64,000 bases of DNA from Acinetobacter brisouii CIP 110357 (GTDB lineage Bacteria; Pseudomonadota; Gammaproteobacteria; Pseudomonadales; Moraxellaceae): assembly GCF_000488275.1 (NCBI RefSeq), contig NZ_KI530763.1, forward strand, positions 62,001-126,000, in the 5' to 3' direction. The translations under genes were made by a program, and so were the position numbers. Each line of letters opens with the position of its first letter. Position 1 is the stretch's first letter. Positions 19,298-28,268 of this stretch are shown here, piece after piece. Below the pieces are notes generated by a model that searched no databases, had not been told where the DNA came from, and worked only from the letters and a program-made list of their open reading frames with translations.

Positions 19298-19705
19298 TTA
19301 CGGGCGCTCTGCATACTGTGGCAATGCATCACAAATATCATCCCACTCCGCTTTTGATGCTGCAAAAATATGCATGGTTGGTTTTTGTTGTAAAGGCGTA
19401 TCCAGTGTTCCGATCCGCAAGCGATATAAGTCTGGAGTTTCTGCTTTGACACTGATAATCGGTGAACCACATTCACTACAAAAACAGCGCTGTGTCGTTG
19501 CAGTTGACTGATATTTTTTCAGTAAGTGTTCACCCTGCAAAATTTTGAAGTCCGCAACACGAATCGGGGCATTGACTGCATAAGCACTACCATTGGCTTT
19601 ACGGCAACGCTGGCAATGGCATTCGACTAGATCACCAATTGCACCATGTATTTCGTATTGAATGCCTTGGCATAAACAGCTGCCACGATAGATCGTTTCA
19701 GACAT
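19298..19705 (-). CDS. GFA (CENP-V/glutathione-dependent formaldehyde-activating) fold protein
   Basis: 135 residues. Zinc-binding cysteines appear as SCLCQGIQYE, ECHCQRCRK and CFCSECGSP, the standard Mss4-like GFA arrangement, followed by the LRIGTLDTP strand. The ATG at 19705 has GAGGGAAG upstream; the ATG at 19720 lacks one. Formaldehyde activation is proven for very few members and should not be assumed; most are of unknown function. It is a single minus-strand gene between the HI0933 flavoprotein and the crcB operon. Confidence 0.82.
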   Translation of the reverse strand: MSETIYRGSCLCQGIQYEIHGAIGDLVECHCQRCRKANGSAYAVNAPIRVADFKILQGEHLLKKYQSTATTQRCFCSECGSPIISVKAETPDLYRLRIGTLDTPLQQKPTMHIFAASKAEWDDICDALPQYAERP

Positions 19706-19763
19706 TTGTTCTTCCCTCATGTTGTACTTATCATCGCGTCAGCATAACAAAAAAATGTAGGCT

Positions 19764-20957
19764 TTAGCTTAAAAACTCAACCACGCCTTGTGCCGCAGCA
19801 CGCCCTGTTGCAAAACAGGCTGTCAGCAAATAACCGCCTGTTGGTGCATCCCAATCCAGCATTTCACCACAGCAAAAAATGCCTGCATGTTGTTTGAGTT
19901 GTAAAGCATCACTGAGAACATCTTGCTTCACTCCGCCTGCACAGCTAATCGCTTCATCAATCGGGCGAAAGCCTGTTAAACCAATCGGGAGTTGTTTAAT
20001 CTGGGCGGCTAAAGCTTCAGGTTGTTGCCACAAGGCTTTCGGCACAAGCTCACGAACTAGATTGGCTTTTGCTGCGTCTAAACCCGCTTTACGCCAGATA
20101 TTTGCCATGGACTGTTTTTTATGCGGCTGTAGCTTTTGAACCAATTCAACCTGCGTCAATTCGGGCAACAAATCCAAGTAAAGCTGCATGGCAGGCTGCT
20201 GGCGCAAGGCACGGTTAAATTTATAAATCAGCCCGCTTTCCAGACCATATTGGGTAATCACAATATCGCCAAGACTAGCCTGCTCAGCATGATCTACCCA
20301 AGCTTTAACCCGTTTTAAAGGCTGACCAAACACAGGTTGCATATAGCTTGACCAAACACGTTCCACACCCGCATTACTGGCTTGAAAAGGTTGAATTTCT
20401 TCAGGTTTCAGCCATGTTTGCCATACACCGTCACTGCCTAAACGTGACCATGACACTGCGCCACAGGCCAAAATAATCGCCGAGAATTTTTGTTCAATCA
20501 CAGGAGCATCGGGTGTTTGAGTGTTCTGAAAACACAGCACTTGCTCAGGCTGAATGCCGACACAACGATGCCGATAATGAAACACCACACCTGCATTAGT
20601 TAAACGTCTGAGCCACGCACGAAGCAATGGTGCAGCTTTCATTTCAACAGGAAAAATCCGCCCCGACGTACCAATATAAGATTCGATGCCTAAACCACTC
20701 ATCCATTGACGAATCCAAGTCGCATCCCATTGTTCTAGCCATGGTTTGAGCCAATCGGCATGGTCATAACGCTGAATAAATTCGGGTAAGGCTTCGGCAT
20801 GGGAAATATTCAGCCCTGTTTTGCCAGCCATCAGAAATTTGCGTGCCGCCGAAGGCATCTGTTCAAACATTTCAACTGCATAACCTGACTGGCTCAACAC
20901 TTCGGCTGCCATCAACCCCGCAGGCCCTGCCCCGACAATGGCAACTTTAGCCTGCAT
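19764..20957 (-). CDS. HI0933-family FAD/NAD(P)-binding flavoprotein
   Basis: About 397 residues. The N-terminal dinucleotide fold begins VAIVGAGPAGLMAAE. The family features AARKFLMAGKTGLNISH near residue 45 and a terminal FCCGEMLDWDAPTGGYLLTACFATGRAA are those of the HI0933/YhiN group, in the shorter TIGR03862-like subgroup. The reaction is unknown. The start at 20957 overlaps the end of trmB by 11 bases, which suggests translation from the same message. A longer frame reaches 20990. Confidence 0.85.
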   Translation of the reverse strand: MQAKVAIVGAGPAGLMAAEVLSQSGYAVEMFEQMPSAARKFLMAGKTGLNISHAEALPEFIQRYDHADWLKPWLEQWDATWIRQWMSGLGIESYIGTSGRIFPVEMKAAPLLRAWLRRLTNAGVVFHYRHRCVGIQPEQVLCFQNTQTPDAPVIEQKFSAIILACGAVSWSRLGSDGVWQTWLKPEEIQPFQASNAGVERVWSSYMQPVFGQPLKRVKAWVDHAEQASLGDIVITQYGLESGLIYKFNRALRQQPAMQLYLDLLPELTQVELVQKLQPHKKQSMANIWRKAGLDAAKANLVRELVPKALWQQPEALAAQIKQLPIGLTGFRPIDEAISCAGGVKQDVLSDALQLKQHAGIFCCGEMLDWDAPTGGYLLTACFATGRAAAQGVVEFLS

Positions 20958-21579
20958 GGCTTTGTCCCAATAGCGGCATAAAATCATCAAAACGGGTGGT
21001 ATAATCAGCGGGCTTGCGAATAATCAATTGCTGACACAATTCACCACGCTCCAAATATTTGACTTCAAAATGCGTGCGTGCTGAGTCAGAAGCAATCACC
21101 TGTTTTTCATACGGTAATTTCCAAATCTCTTTTAACTGCTGCTCTGCTTCCTCAATATATTCAGGAATATTGCTGGCCAGAGTGATTTGTCCTTCAAACT
21201 GTAAACGCGACAGAATGAACTCGAAAAATGGCATGTTCAACCAGCGCTGTGCGGGATTATGCGGTTCAGGATTTGGATACAAAATAAAGAACTGTTCCAC
21301 CTGTGCAGGATACAGCGCGTGAGTAATCCACGGTAATGCATCGGCATGGATTGGAAATAAATTGTTTAAATTAGATAATTGATGCTGTTTTTGCATCGCT
21401 TCAAATTTTTCGCGAGTTCGTTCAATCGCATACAGCTTGGATTGAGGTTGCTGCTGGCCAAACAAAACCGCATGTTTTCCTTTACCTGCACCGATTTCCA
21501 CACAAACAGGCTGATTTTCAATGGCTTGAAAATCACGGGGCGCTTGCATACGCTGGGCTTGAAATTGACGAAGATGCAT
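20947..21579 (-). CDS. trmB: tRNA (guanine-N7-)-methyltransferase
   Basis: 210 residues, somewhat short for TrmB (E. coli about 239), lacking part of the N-terminal extension. The SAM-binding site is VCVEIGAGKGKHAV. The family motifs LFPIHADALPWITH, FILYPNPEPHNPAQRW (the PDPWPK-like loop) and the C-terminal TEFE-like TTRFDD are visible. It methylates G46 of tRNA variable loops. It is divergent from yacG and overlaps the flavoprotein gene downstream. Confidence 0.88.
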   Translation of the reverse strand: MHLRQFQAQRMQAPRDFQAIENQPVCVEIGAGKGKHAVLFGQQQPQSKLYAIERTREKFEAMQKQHQLSNLNNLFPIHADALPWITHALYPAQVEQFFILYPNPEPHNPAQRWLNMPFFEFILSRLQFEGQITLASNIPEYIEEAEQQLKEIWKLPYEKQVIASDSARTHFEVKYLERGELCQQLIIRKPADYTTRFDDFMPLLGQSHAG

Positions 21580-21667
21580 AATCAGATCAAACTATTCACA
21601 AAATGGCACAAGTCTAACAAGTGCTTGCTCAAATGCCTACCCGAAAACGCTTTTGTAGGAGCTTCTC

Positions 21668-21853
21668 ATGCCTCGTACCTTTCCTTGCCCACGCTGCGGT
21701 GAACCCAGTCAATGGGAAGACAATCCCTATCGTCCATTCTGCTCAGAGCGCTGCAAACTGATTGATTTAGGGGCATGGGCAAATGAAGATTATCGTCTGC
21801 CCACTCAAGATTCACCACAATCCGATATTTCGCAACAGGACGATGAATTTTAA
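21668..21853 (+). CDS. yacG: DNA gyrase inhibitor YacG (zinc-binding)
   Basis: 61-residue zinc ribbon with the Cys pattern CPRC-x15-CSERC, then the conserved [15 protein letters not shown]. YacG binds GyrB and blocks DNA binding in E. coli. A good AGGAG is seven to eight bases before the ATG. It stands alone here; in many gammaproteobacteria yacG lies beside coaE and pilD. Confidence 0.92.
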   Translation: MPRTFPCPRCGEPSQWEDNPYRPFCSERCKLIDLGAWANEDYRLPTQDSPQSDISQQDDEF

Positions 21854-21954
21854 CCGATCATAGATTTCTTTCATCATGCTTCACATCCTCTTTATTTTTC
21901 TCTCAGAGAGCAAAATAGAATTGACTGATGAAAGATGCCGCCGATAAAAGCACA

Positions 21955-21976
21955 AAGCAGGTTTTAACCTGCTTTA
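21955..21976 (-). terminator. Hairpin spanning the stop codon of the MBL hydrolase gene
   Basis: AAAGCAGGTT and AACCTGCTTT form a 10-bp stem that includes the stop codon; a TTTT tract follows a few bases on. Likely terminator, with a weak U-tract. Confidence 0.6.
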
Positions 21977-22608
21977 CTGGCAACAAAAGGATTGAATTGC
22001 TTTTCATAGCCAATGGTGCTGATTGGTCCATGCCCTGAAATAAACTGGGTGTCATCGGGCAGGCTAAAGCATTCACGCTGAATCGAATCCAGTAATTGCT
22101 GATGATTGCCACGTGGAAAATCAGTGCGACCAATCGAGCCTTTAAACAGGACATCGCCTGTCCAAAGTAGACCATATTCGGCACTATAGAACATCACATG
22201 ACCTGGTGTATGCCCAGGCGCATAACGCACCTCAAACTGATGTGACCCCAAACTTAAGGTTTCCCCACCTTCAAGCCACTGCGTTACATGAACAGGCTCT
22301 GGAATCGGGAAACCATAGCGTGCTGAAACATCCTGCAAGGAATCCAGCCAGAACTGGTCTTCTTGCTGTGGGCCAATCACAGGAACTTGCCACACACGCG
22401 CCAGCTCTCCCACCGCACCAACATGATCTAAATGTCCATGCGTGACCCAAAGGGCTTGTACGGTTAGACCAAGTGCTTCGACTTCTTGTTGCAATTTTTG
22501 CGCATCACCACCCGCGTCAATCAACACAGCTTGTTTACTATCATCATCCCAAACAATTGAACAATTTTGTGCAAATGCGGTGACAGGAACAATTTTAACT
22601 TGAAGCAT
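21964..22608 (-). CDS. Metallo-beta-lactamase-fold hydrolase (glyoxalase II-like, YcbL type)
   Basis: 214 residues. The metal-binding motif THGHLDH (about residues 57-63) is intact, with the later ligands in APGHTPGHV, WTGDVLFKGSIGRTDF and the terminal SGHGP. The combination places it in the YcbL/type II glyoxalase group, which hydrolyses S-lactoylglutathione or other thioesters. The gene lies 8 bases after hemH on the same strand, so it is probably in the hemH transcript. The true substrate is not proven. Confidence 0.85.
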   Translation of the reverse strand: MLQVKIVPVTAFAQNCSIVWDDDSKQAVLIDAGGDAQKLQQEVEALGLTVQALWVTHGHLDHVGAVGELARVWQVPVIGPQQEDQFWLDSLQDVSARYGFPIPEPVHVTQWLEGGETLSLGSHQFEVRYAPGHTPGHVMFYSAEYGLLWTGDVLFKGSIGRTDFPRGNHQQLLDSIQRECFSLPDDTQFISGHGPISTIGYEKQFNPFVASKAG

Positions 22609-22616
22609 GGCGATTC

Positions 22617-23633
22617 TCAGTAACTGGCAAAGGTCTGTTGCAAAGCGGTAAGATGCGCCGACAACAATTGTTCAAACAACTGCAAATGCAGAGGCTGAGT
22701 ATTTAAAGCAGGAATATAGGCATAAGACTGTCCGCCCTGGGCTTTGAACAGCTCGGCATTTTGAATGGCAAGCTCTTCCAAGGTCTCCAAACAATCTGCC
22801 GAAAAAGCAGGGCTGAGTACTTGTACAGATTTGACCCCTTGCTGTGCCCATTCAGTCAGCAAGGCATCGGTATAAGGTTTGACCCACTCTTGCTTACCAA
22901 AGCGAGACTGGAAACTGATGGCCCATTGTTCATCACTTAAACCCAAAGCCTGTGCCACTTTGTCTGCGGTGATGCGACAGCGCTCAGCATACGGATCGCC
23001 CTTGTCGGCATAAGGCTGTGGAATACCATGAAATGACATGAGCAGTTTTTCAGTGCGACCATGTTCAGCCCAGTAATTGCGTACACTTTCCGCCAATGCC
23101 TGAATATATAGTGGGTGCTGATAATAATCGCGAATAATTGTCAAGCCAGGTAAATTACGTTGCTGCATCACCCATTCTGCTAACTGGTCGTACTGCGGTG
23201 CAGTCGACGTTGCTGAATACTGCGGAAATAATGGCAAGACCAGCAAATGTTCTTGTGGTGGAAGTTGCTGTAACAGTGCTTTTAGTCCCGGATTGCCATA
23301 GCTCATGGCAGGCACAACATTCAGTTCAAAGTCAGGGTACGCCGCTTCAAGTCGTGGCTTTAACCATGCCACTTGCTGAAACATAATTTCTCGCATCGGC
23401 GAGTCTTCACCCCAAACAGAGGCATAAGCATGTGCCACCCGTTTTGGGCGAAATGGCAAAATAAAAGCCCGCAAAATAATTTGCCAAAGCAGTTTGGGGA
23501 TTTCAATAACTCGAGAATCTGACAAAAACTCTTTTAGAAATTCACGTACTGCTGGTACGGTTGCCGCATCTGGCGTGCCTAAGTTGGCTAAAATGACAGT
23601 AATCTTGGGTTTATTCACACTGAACCTATCCAT
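22617..23633 (-). CDS. hemH: Ferrochelatase
   Basis: 338 residues, normal length. It inserts Fe2+ into protoporphyrin IX at the inner face of the membrane, the last step of heme synthesis. Conserved segments are [11 protein letters not shown] at the start, MSYGNPGLK, the metal-site His in [10 protein letters not shown], and the second-site [14 protein letters not shown]. There is no C-terminal Fe-S cysteine cluster, as is usual in gammaproteobacteria. The MBL hydrolase gene follows closely. Confidence 0.95.
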   Translation of the reverse strand: MDRFSVNKPKITVILANLGTPDAATVPAVREFLKEFLSDSRVIEIPKLLWQIILRAFILPFRPKRVAHAYASVWGEDSPMREIMFQQVAWLKPRLEAAYPDFELNVVPAMSYGNPGLKALLQQLPPQEHLLVLPLFPQYSATSTAPQYDQLAEWVMQQRNLPGLTIIRDYYQHPLYIQALAESVRNYWAEHGRTEKLLMSFHGIPQPYADKGDPYAERCRITADKVAQALGLSDEQWAISFQSRFGKQEWVKPYTDALLTEWAQQGVKSVQVLSPAFSADCLETLEELAIQNAELFKAQGGQSYAYIPALNTQPLHLQLFEQLLSAHLTALQQTFASY

Positions 23634-23665
23634 TCATGCGCTGATTGTACACTGCTTGCAACATA

Positions 23666-24673
23666 TCATAAGGATGCTTTGTTTGCTGTCATTTTATCGA
23701 GCAAACTCAAGCCTTTCTCGGTAAATTTCCACAAGGTGCGTTGACGGTCATCACGCCCAACTGGGACAATCCAGTCACTTTGCCGTAACTGCTGCTTAAT
23801 GTTTTGCAAGACTCGAAAATTAATCTGAGAACGCGCCACCGCGTGCGCACGTAACATTTGTAGCTGTGCATCCTTTAAACCAGTTTCGTTCAAATAATCA
23901 TTGATGCGAATGGCAAAATATTCTTCTGGCGTTGGATTTTTGAAGACGCTATATAAGACCTGTAAAATGTCGAGCCACGTCATTCGGCGGCTTAATTTCA
24001 GCTCTTTAAAATTACCATCCTGATAAGCATGTAACTGATATTCACACTCAAAAGTGTCTTGACTGGTAATTTTAGGATAACTTAACAATGGATCTGGGGC
24101 TTTTTGTGCCAACTGCGTTTCAAGCCCTTTTATTTTTTCTTTAAGCGCAGCGATTTCATTATTTAAAGTTTGTGTATTTTGTGGGCGAACCCATCCCCAA
24201 GCAGGGTAGCGAATCAACATATTTGACATGTTCATTCGGACGGTCAATTCAAGCTCACGCGTATTGCGAAAATAAAAAATATGCTCCACTTCCTGCAACA
24301 GAATCTTGCGAAAGGCATGAAATTTTTCCTGCACGATATCTGGTTCTTTGGGCAAAAGATCGCGGCGTGACTCAGGGTCTGAATGTACAAAAACAATAAT
24401 CGGTTTATCTTTACTGACCGCATAAATATATTCGAGCTGCATATAGCTCACGCCAGACATAGACTGCTCACCATAATGGCTGCCCAGCAACATAATCACG
24501 TAGTCACAGTCATCAATTTGGCGGCGTGCCAAAGCGGTACTTAAAGGGGTTCTTTGTTCGAGTCCCCAAGCAAAAAAGCCCATTCCAACCAAGGTCTGAC
24601 ACAGTACACTCCGTTCGGGTAACATTTCCTGCCCCGAAGTTGAAATAAACACTTGATATCGTTTATCGACCAT
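23666..24673 (-). CDS. DUF4062 protein: TIR-like domain, coiled coil, winged-helix-like end
   Basis: 335 residues. The first ~110 residues match the DUF4062 pattern: YQVFISTSGQEMLPER, then IDDCDYVIMLLGSHYG and SYMQLEYIYAV-KPIIVFVH, a Rossmann-like fold related to TIR and nucleoside deoxyribosyltransferase domains. A coiled coil follows at about 167-190 (LNNEIAALKEKIKGLETQLA). The C-terminal 80 residues (INFRVLQNIKQQL to TEKGLSLLDKM) look like a winged helix. No transmembrane segment is seen. It lies alone between hemH and murI, with no defence partner nearby. TIR-like domains can be NAD-consuming or signalling modules; activity here is not established. Confidence 0.72.
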   Translation of the reverse strand: MVDKRYQVFISTSGQEMLPERSVLCQTLVGMGFFAWGLEQRTPLSTALARRQIDDCDYVIMLLGSHYGEQSMSGVSYMQLEYIYAVSKDKPIIVFVHSDPESRRDLLPKEPDIVQEKFHAFRKILLQEVEHIFYFRNTRELELTVRMNMSNMLIRYPAWGWVRPQNTQTLNNEIAALKEKIKGLETQLAQKAPDPLLSYPKITSQDTFECEYQLHAYQDGNFKELKLSRRMTWLDILQVLYSVFKNPTPEEYFAIRINDYLNETGLKDAQLQMLRAHAVARSQINFRVLQNIKQQLRQSDWIVPVGRDDRQRTLWKFTEKGLSLLDKMTANKASL

Positions 24674-24753
24674 AATTATGCTCTTGAGTGTACTGTAAGA
24701 AATAAAACAGACTTAATTATAATTCAGCTAAAAAAATAACGATTCAGTATAAA

Positions 24754-25620
24754 TCACAGTACAGGATTTGCAATCTCCCAACGTAAATGTAACGGCATTA
24801 AGTGCTCAATCACTGTGACCAACTGAGGAGTCTTGCCACCACTGGCATAGCAGTAAATTTGCGTCCCAGACATCGGTTGATTATTGAGTAAGGCATGTTT
24901 GCTTAAAATACGTGATGTTTGTCGGGCTACAGCGACACCCGAATCAATCAGCTTAAGCTGGTTGCCAAAGACCTGCCGAATCGCTTCACTCAAAAATGGA
25001 TAATGTGTACAGCCCAACACCAAGCAGTCTGCGCCCTGCTCAACGGCAGGAGTCAAACATTGCTTTAATACATCCAAGCAATGCGGAGTCATTTGCTGCC
25101 CTGCTTCAATTAAAGGAACCAGTTCCAAAGAGGTGACAGGCAAAACTTTAACGCCTGCCGGCTCTGCAAAATGCTGCATGACATCTTTAATCAGTTGTCC
25201 GCGAAAAGTCGCAGGCGTTGCAAGTACAGCAACCACTCTGCTTTTGGTTTGCAGGACTGCAGGCTTCAGTGCAGGGACTAAGCCAATAATCGGAAAATTT
25301 TCACCATAGTGTTCACGCAAATAGTCCAGACTAAACGCAGAAGCTGTGTTACACGCCACCACTACAGCTTTACATCCCTGACGATATAGCCATTCGATTG
25401 CATTTGCAGTCAACTCACGAATTTCCTGCCCTGAGCGTGGCCCATACGGTACATGTGCGGTGTCCGCAAAATACATAATACGTTCGTTGGGTAAATGTTT
25501 GGCAATTTCCTGTACAACAGATAACCCGCCAATTCCTGAATCAAAAATCCCGATAGGCGCATGGGCATCGGCTTTGGGCATGGCTTGGGAAACAAGCGGT
25601 CGAGGCTGTATTGCGGTCAT
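24754..25620 (-). CDS. murI: Glutamate racemase
   Basis: 288 residues. It makes D-glutamate for peptidoglycan. The two catalytic cysteines are in VVACNTAS and VLGCTHYPF, and the N-terminal glycine-rich site is FDSGIGGLSV. It has a roughly 20-residue N-terminal extension before the core. It is followed upstream (minus strand) by the DUF1285 gene with a 45-base gap, so the two may share a transcript. Confidence 0.94.
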   Translation of the reverse strand: MTAIQPRPLVSQAMPKADAHAPIGIFDSGIGGLSVVQEIAKHLPNERIMYFADTAHVPYGPRSGQEIRELTANAIEWLYRQGCKAVVVACNTASAFSLDYLREHYGENFPIIGLVPALKPAVLQTKSRVVAVLATPATFRGQLIKDVMQHFAEPAGVKVLPVTSLELVPLIEAGQQMTPHCLDVLKQCLTPAVEQGADCLVLGCTHYPFLSEAIRQVFGNQLKLIDSGVAVARQTSRILSKHALLNNQPMSGTQIYCYASGGKTPQLVTVIEHLMPLHLRWEIANPVL

Positions 25621-25665
25621 GGTCAGACTTCAATGGCAATCAAATATATCTATAAAGCTTAAACC

Positions 25666-26277
25666 TCAGCTACGTAATTGCAAGAGTAAATCACCACTTT
25701 GTAAAGACAAAATGCTGTCCCCTTGCTCAGTTTCACCCAATATTCCATAGTCTATTAAATGATAAAAACAGCTGCGTTGAATCAGCGCATTTAAGCCAAA
25801 GCGCAGATGCACATAAGCACGCCACTCACCCTGATACTGCTGCATAAAAATCGGGTGTTCGGCATCCACAATCACAATATCCTGATTGGTGGTGGTCAAT
25901 TGCAAATAACTTTTTCCATCAAGATTGACCTGATCGACCTGACTGATTTGTAACGGTGCATCCTCAACGGTAATCTCAATCTGCTCGGCAGGCGTCTTTA
26001 AAAAAAATGTATCGTTTTCTTTCCAAAGTACACTGGAAAACAGGTCAATCAGGCTTTGGCGCGTGATGCGTTGACCTTCGTGCCACCATTCTCCGTTGGA
26101 TTTTATGGTTAAATCCATTTTGCCACAATGCTTTGGATGCCATTGGTCAAGAGGGGGAATTGACCTTTTGTGACTTTGCTGTCCATCTTTTAAGTATTGA
26201 GTAATCTGTTTAAAATTTTTATCATCGTGACTTGATGTTTTTTTGCTCATATCGGGGGAAATCTTTTGATTTGCCAT
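25666..26277 (-). CDS. DUF1285 domain protein
   Basis: 203 residues. The core begins IPPLDQWHPKHCGKMDLTI, followed by GEWWHEGQRITRQSLIDLFSSVL, which is the DUF1285 signature; the C-terminal part is beta-rich with GLNALIQRSCFYHLIDYG. The ~35-residue N-terminus is Lys/Ser-rich and probably disordered. Structures of this family show two small beta domains; function is unknown. It is upstream of murI on the same strand. Confidence 0.8.
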   Translation of the reverse strand: MANQKISPDMSKKTSSHDDKNFKQITQYLKDGQQSHKRSIPPLDQWHPKHCGKMDLTIKSNGEWWHEGQRITRQSLIDLFSSVLWKENDTFFLKTPAEQIEITVEDAPLQISQVDQVNLDGKSYLQLTTTNQDIVIVDAEHPIFMQQYQGEWRAYVHLRFGLNALIQRSCFYHLIDYGILGETEQGDSILSLQSGDLLLQLRS

Positions 26278-26385
26278 CGCTTTTATGCCCTATTTGACAG
26301 AAAATACAGCCCTCTCAGTCAGTGGACTGAATGCGGTTTAAATCTATACTAACCGAAAATACTGATCTACACCCAAAGAACGCTC

Positions 26386-26433
26386 ATGGCAGCACCAGCT
26401 TACAGATTTGGTTGCCACCTTTTTGCAATATGA
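26386..26433 (+). other. Possible 15-codon upstream ORF before ETF-QO
   Basis: ATG at 26386 to TGA at 26431-26433, encoding MAAPAYRFGCHLFAI. The TGA is the first part of the ETF-QO Shine-Dalgarno (TGAGGAG), so termination there could favour reinitiation. Its own ribosome site is weak. Could be chance. Confidence 0.25.
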
Positions 26434-26443
26434 GGAGTCCTAC

Positions 26444-28156
26444 ATGGAGCACATCGAACGTGAATCGATGGAATTTGACGTCGTGATCGTCGGCGCGGGA
26501 CCTTCTGGTCTTTCTGCCGCAATCAAAATTCGTCAACTCGCAATTGAAAACAATTTACCCGATCTTTCCGTTTGTGTTGTCGAAAAAGGCTCCGAAGTTG
26601 GCGCGCATATTCTCTCTGGAGCGGTGCTTGAGCCACGCGCACTGAATGAACTTTTTCCAAACTGGAAAGAAGAAGGTGCTCCGCTGAATGTCCCTGTGAC
26701 TCAGGACAAAACCTATTTCTTGCTATCAGACAGTACACATAAAGAAGCCCCGCACTGGATGGTACCAAAAACCATGCATAACGATGGCAACTATGTGGTG
26801 TCTTTGGGCAATGTAGTACGCTGGTTAGGGCAAAAAGCCGAAGAACTCGAAGTTTCAGTATTTCCAGGCTTTGCTGCATCTGAGATTTTGTTCCATGAAG
26901 ATGGTTCGGTCAAAGGCATTCAAACAGGTGACATGGGCATTGGCAAAGACGGTCAGCCAACCCATAACTTTGCGCCAGGCTATGAGCTACATGCCAAATA
27001 CACGCTGTTTGCAGAAGGCTGCCGTGGTCACTTGGGTAAACGCCTGATTGCCAAATACAATCTGGATAAAGATGCAGATCCACAGCACTACGGTATTGGT
27101 ATTAAAGAACTGTGGGAAATTGATCCTGAAAAACATCAGGCAGGTCTGGTGATGCATGGCACAGGCTGGCCTTTTGCTGAAACAGGCACTGCAGGTGGCT
27201 GGTGGTTATATCATGGTGAAAACAACCAAGTGTCTTTGGGCGTGATTGCCGACTTGTCCTATGAAAATCCACATGTGTATCCATTTATGGAAATGCAGCG
27301 CTGGAAAACCCATCCACTAATCAAGCAAGTTCTGGAAGGTGGTAAACGTATTTCCTATGGTGCGCGTGCTGTAGTTAAAGGTGGTTTTAACTCACTACCG
27401 AAACTGACGTTCCCAGGCGGCTGCCTGATCGGTGATGATGCAGGCTTCCTGAACTTTGCCAAAATCAAAGGCTCACATACTGCCATGAAATCAGGCATGC
27501 TTTGTGGTGAGGCGATCTTTGAAGCCATCGCTGCGGGCGTAGCACAAGGTGGTGAAGTTGGTTTTGCCCGTGTCACTGAAGGCGATGATGTCTTTATTAA
27601 AGAAGTCATCACCTACACACAAAAATATGAAAATAGTTGGCTCAAAGAAGAGTTATATAACTCGCGCAACTTTGGCCCTGCGATGCATAAATTCGGCACT
27701 TGGATTGGCGGTGGATTCAACTTTATTGACCAAAATGTGTTCCGCATTCCATTTACGTTGCATGACCTGTTGCCTGACTTCCAAGCATTAAAAACGGTGG
27801 ATGCAGTCAACTTTAAACCTGACTATCCAAAACCAGATGGCAAACTGACTTTTGACCGTTTGTCATCGGTGTTTATTTCCAATACCGTACATGAAGAAAA
27901 TCAGCCATCACATTTGAAACTGGCAGATGCTTCGATTCCTGTGAACGTGAATCTGCCAAAATGGGATGAGCCTGCACAGCGTTACTGCCCTGCTGGGGTG
28001 TATGAGATTGTGGAAGAGAATGACGGTTCAAAACGCTTCCAGATTAACTCGGCCAACTGTGTACACTGTAAAACCTGTGATATTAAAGACCCATCACAGA
28101 ACATTACCTGGGTGGCTCCTGAAGGTGGTGGCGGGCCAAACTACCCGAATATGTAA
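26444..28156 (+). CDS. Electron-transfer flavoprotein-ubiquinone oxidoreductase
   Basis: 570 residues from the ATG at 26444, which has GAGGAG seven bases upstream. It passes electrons from ETF to ubiquinone at the inner membrane during fatty-acid and amino-acid oxidation. FAD site VVIVGAGPSGLSAA at the start; ETF-QO-specific GAHILSGAVLEP; quinone/membrane region with GGFNSLPKLTFPGG; C-terminal 4Fe-4S ligands in YCPAGVYE and CVHCKTCDIKDP. Domain order and length are typical. It is monocistronic here; the etfAB genes are not in the window. Confidence 0.94.
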   Translation: MEHIERESMEFDVVIVGAGPSGLSAAIKIRQLAIENNLPDLSVCVVEKGSEVGAHILSGAVLEPRALNELFPNWKEEGAPLNVPVTQDKTYFLLSDSTHKEAPHWMVPKTMHNDGNYVVSLGNVVRWLGQKAEELEVSVFPGFAASEILFHEDGSVKGIQTGDMGIGKDGQPTHNFAPGYELHAKYTLFAEGCRGHLGKRLIAKYNLDKDADPQHYGIGIKELWEIDPEKHQAGLVMHGTGWPFAETGTAGGWWLYHGENNQVSLGVIADLSYENPHVYPFMEMQRWKTHPLIKQVLEGGKRISYGARAVVKGGFNSLPKLTFPGGCLIGDDAGFLNFAKIKGSHTAMKSGMLCGEAIFEAIAAGVAQGGEVGFARVTEGDDVFIKEVITYTQKYENSWLKEELYNSRNFGPAMHKFGTWIGGGFNFIDQNVFRIPFTLHDLLPDFQALKTVDAVNFKPDYPKPDGKLTFDRLSSVFISNTVHEENQPSHLKLADASIPVNVNLPKWDEPAQRYCPAGVYEIVEENDGSKRFQINSANCVHCKTCDIKDPSQNITWVAPEGGGGPNYPNM

Positions 28157-28191
28157 GGTTTAGAACCTGCATTTTATCTCTAAATCTTGCC

Positions 28192-28224
28192 CAGAGAGTG
28201 ATGACCAAGTGTCATCACTCTCTG
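28192..28224. repeat. Long perfect hairpin between ETF-QO and the EamA transporter
   Basis: CAGAGAGTGATGA and TCATCACTCTCTG form a 13-bp perfect stem around a seven-base loop, with no T-run on either side. It may be a factor-dependent terminator or RNA-stabilising structure for the convergent genes. Confidence 0.6.
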
Positions 28225-28268
28225 AAGTTCTCAATTACCTGTCATGTTGAACAGACCAGTCACCGCGT

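Noticed and set aside
19298..19705. GFA protein as part of the fluoride operon
   Set aside because: An inverted repeat and the riboswitch promoter region separate it from crcB; no functional link known.
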